A stretch of 8,057 bases of DNA, from positions 1-8,057 of the forward strand of contig JAUIFT010000076.1 in NCBI GenBank assembly GCA_030430345.1. Reading direction: 5' to 3'. The notes under the pieces are model-generated. The model saw nothing but the letters and a program-made list of their open reading frames with translations. It was not told the DNA's origin and ran no database searches. Made by a program: the position numbers and the translations under genes. This document shows, one piece after another, positions 6,858-8,057 of the stretch (the stretch's first letter is position 1; each line of letters begins with the position of its first letter). Source of the stretch: Calditrichia bacterium (GTDB lineage Bacteria; Calditrichota; Calditrichia; RBG-13-44-9; J042).

Positions 6858-6871
6858 AGGAACCGGTTCCT
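6858..6871. promoter_or_regulatory. Perfect 14-bp palindrome over the ribosome-binding region of the propeller gene
   Basis: AGGAACCGGTTCCT is fully self-complementary and ends one base before ATG 6873. The only plausible Shine-Dalgarno sequence (AAGGA, 6857-6861) lies in its left arm. It could be a dimeric protein-binding site. In RNA the arms have no loop, so a simple intramolecular hairpin would have to open its centre. The role is inferred only. Confidence 0.4.
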
Positions 6872-6872
6872 G

Positions 6873-8057
6873 ATGAATAAATTGTTTCATCTTCTTACCC
6901 CCTTACTGCTATTTACCGTCAGTTGTATACTGGCCCAGGAAGCCAGCACCACAGGAGATATACATTTCCGGGAATCGGGCATTCCGTTTATTCATAACAT
7001 CCCTCCAAAGGAACACGGAGAAAGTGTCCAGAACTTTAGCATTGTGCAGGACCGTAATGGCCTGATTTATGTCGCGAATGCTTACGGAGTGCTGGAATAC
7101 GACGGCGTTCGCTGGCGGGTGATTCCTAGTTCGAAAACCGCCAACATCAGTGCCCGTTCTGTCAATGTCAGTCCGGAAACAAATACTGTTTACGTTGGTG
7201 CGGAGGGAGATTTCGGATTCTTAGCGCATCAGCCGGATGGCACTTTGCTCTACCAGTCCCTGCTGACGCATGTCCCGGAAGAGCAGCGTGACTTTAAAGA
7301 TGTCTGGAATACCCGCATTTTGAAAGATGCGGTTTTCTTTCAAACCACGGATCGAATTTTTCGCTGGCAAAGTAATCAGTTGACGATTATTCCCGGCCAC
7401 AAACGGCTCGGCCAGGCTTTTGTCGCGGGAGAGCAATATTTTACTATTCGCCTCGATTCGTTGGAGAATCTTCATCTGGCAATATTGGATGGTGATACTC
7501 TGAAAAAATCGCCCGGTGGTGATTTTTTTACTGACAAGCTGCTCATCACCTGCGACGTTCTTGATGATGACCGTATCCTGATGGGGACAAATAAAGGTTT
7601 TTTTCTTTATAACAACGGCAAGTTTAGCATTTTTCCTACCCAGGCCGATAAATTTCTGGAAAACAACAGTCTGAAATGCAGCACCCCTTTACCAAACGGG
7701 CAATTCGCTTTTGGCACTCAGAAGAACGGTGTTCTGGTACTGGACCGGCAAGGGAGAATTCGCCATCACATCGATGAATCGATCGGCCTGCGCAACAATG
7801 TTATCAACGAGATGACCAGCGATCGCGAAGGTGGCCTTTGGCTGGCATTAAACAATGGTATCGCCCGGGTAGAAGCGTCTTCCGCACTGTCAATATTCAT
7901 GCAGGAAAGTCAATTCAGTGGTAGTGTTAACGAGATGACCCGTTACCGCGATCGCCTCTATATCGCCAGCTCTGCCGGCGTTTTCTGGTTGAAGGAATCC
8001 TATATTTCAGAAAATGGCAATTGGTTTGAAAAACAATTCGAAGAATTCTTTAACCTT
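6873..8057 (+). CDS. Secreted two-component-regulator propeller (Reg_prop) sensor, N-terminal 395 residues
   Basis: From ATG 6873 the frame stays open for 395 codons to the window edge with no stop, so the gene is partial at its 3' end. A Sec signal peptide (hydrophobic 4-20, likely cut after ILA at 21) exports the protein to the periplasm. Repeated propeller blades follow: FSIVQDRNGLIYVANAYGV then LEYDG (about 54-76), VSPETNTVYVGAEGDFGF (95-112), DDRILMGTNKGFFLYNNGKF (about 231-250) and a near-ideal Reg_prop blade, NNVINEMTSDREGGLWLALN then NGIARVE (about 308-334). In this family seven or fourteen such blades usually precede a Y_Y_Y domain and then a transmembrane helix with a histidine kinase, AraC/LuxR or other output; none of that is inside the window. 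It sits 41 nt after the soluble hybrid kinase. The ligand is often a glycan fragment in relatives, but nothing here shows which one. The 'TVSC' near residue 18 is a poor lipobox. Confidence 0.85.
   Translation, partial: MNKLFHLLTPLLLFTVSCILAQEASTTGDIHFRESGIPFIHNIPPKEHGESVQNFSIVQDRNGLIYVANAYGVLEYDGVRWRVIPSSKTANISARSVNVSPETNTVYVGAEGDFGFLAHQPDGTLLYQSLLTHVPEEQRDFKDVWNTRILKDAVFFQTTDRIFRWQSNQLTIIPGHKRLGQAFVAGEQYFTIRLDSLENLHLAILDGDTLKKSPGGDFFTDKLLITCDVLDDDRILMGTNKGFFLYNNGKFSIFPTQADKFLENNSLKCSTPLPNGQFAFGTQKNGVLVLDRQGRIRHHIDESIGLRNNVINEMTSDREGGLWLALNNGIARVEASSALSIFMQESQFSGSVNEMTRYRDRLYIASSAGVFWLKESYISENGNWFEKQFEEFFNL

Noticed and set aside
1..8057. CRISPR array, tRNA/rRNA genes, transposase or integrase, phage genes
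   Set aside because: No regularly spaced direct repeats of CRISPR size, cloverleaf sequences, rRNA-like blocks or mobile-element proteins were found on either strand.

Overview
The window looks like a chromosomal segment of a free-living Gram-negative bacterium. It encodes a signal-peptide outer-membrane barrel, a secreted two-component-regulator propeller and soluble sensor-kinase proteins. Positions of about 440 to 8057 have moderate G+C, with AT-rich intergenic gaps and mostly clear Shine-Dalgarno sites. The gene style recalls the FCB / Calditrichota-KSB1 area, but that placement is an impression from protein style and is low confidence.

Layout. (1) Positions 1 to about 438 are strikingly GC-rich (about 68-77 % in the lines counted by hand). 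On the minus strand they hold an internal piece of a YVTN-type beta-propeller protein that does not resemble anything else in the window. (2) At about 430-446 composition changes abruptly, and a minus-strand BamA/TamA-like outer-membrane barrel gene (start at 1184) is cut off and continues out of frame into the GC-rich DNA. This is a chimeric-assembly or recombination breakpoint. (3) After a divergent 252-bp intergenic region, a plus-strand cluster begins. It holds a GMC flavoprotein oxidoreductase (1437-3020), a Gfo/Idh/MocA NAD(P)-dependent oxidoreductase 12 bp downstream (3033-4011, with a frameshift near 3894-3900), and an unrecognised polytopic membrane protein (4134-4967) built from two copies of one module. 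A long hairpin terminator at 4991-5023 closes it. (4) The gap 5024-5246 carries an unusual repeat: tandem CGTTGAT units, a central GAGGCG/CGCCTC hairpin, and an inverted counterpart. (5) A signalling cluster follows: a CheY-like stand-alone receiver (5247-5618), a soluble REC-HisKA-HATPase kinase (5668-6831), and the N-terminal 395 residues of a secreted Reg_prop-type sensor (6873 to beyond 8057). The last gene has no stop in the window.

How the genes may work together (inference). The GMC and Gfo/Idh enzymes could act in sequence on a sugar, polyol or sterol-like alcohol, with the duplicated membrane protein as membrane partner or transporter. The two adjacent and clearly related receiver domains, the cytosolic kinase and the periplasmic propeller sensor look like one signalling locus. 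The most notable items for follow-up are the duplicated KD(S/A)P-EG membrane protein next to the two oxidoreductases, the frameshift in the Gfo/Idh gene, the assembly-like breakpoint at the left, the composite intergenic repeat, and the perfect palindrome over the ribosome-binding region of the propeller sensor.
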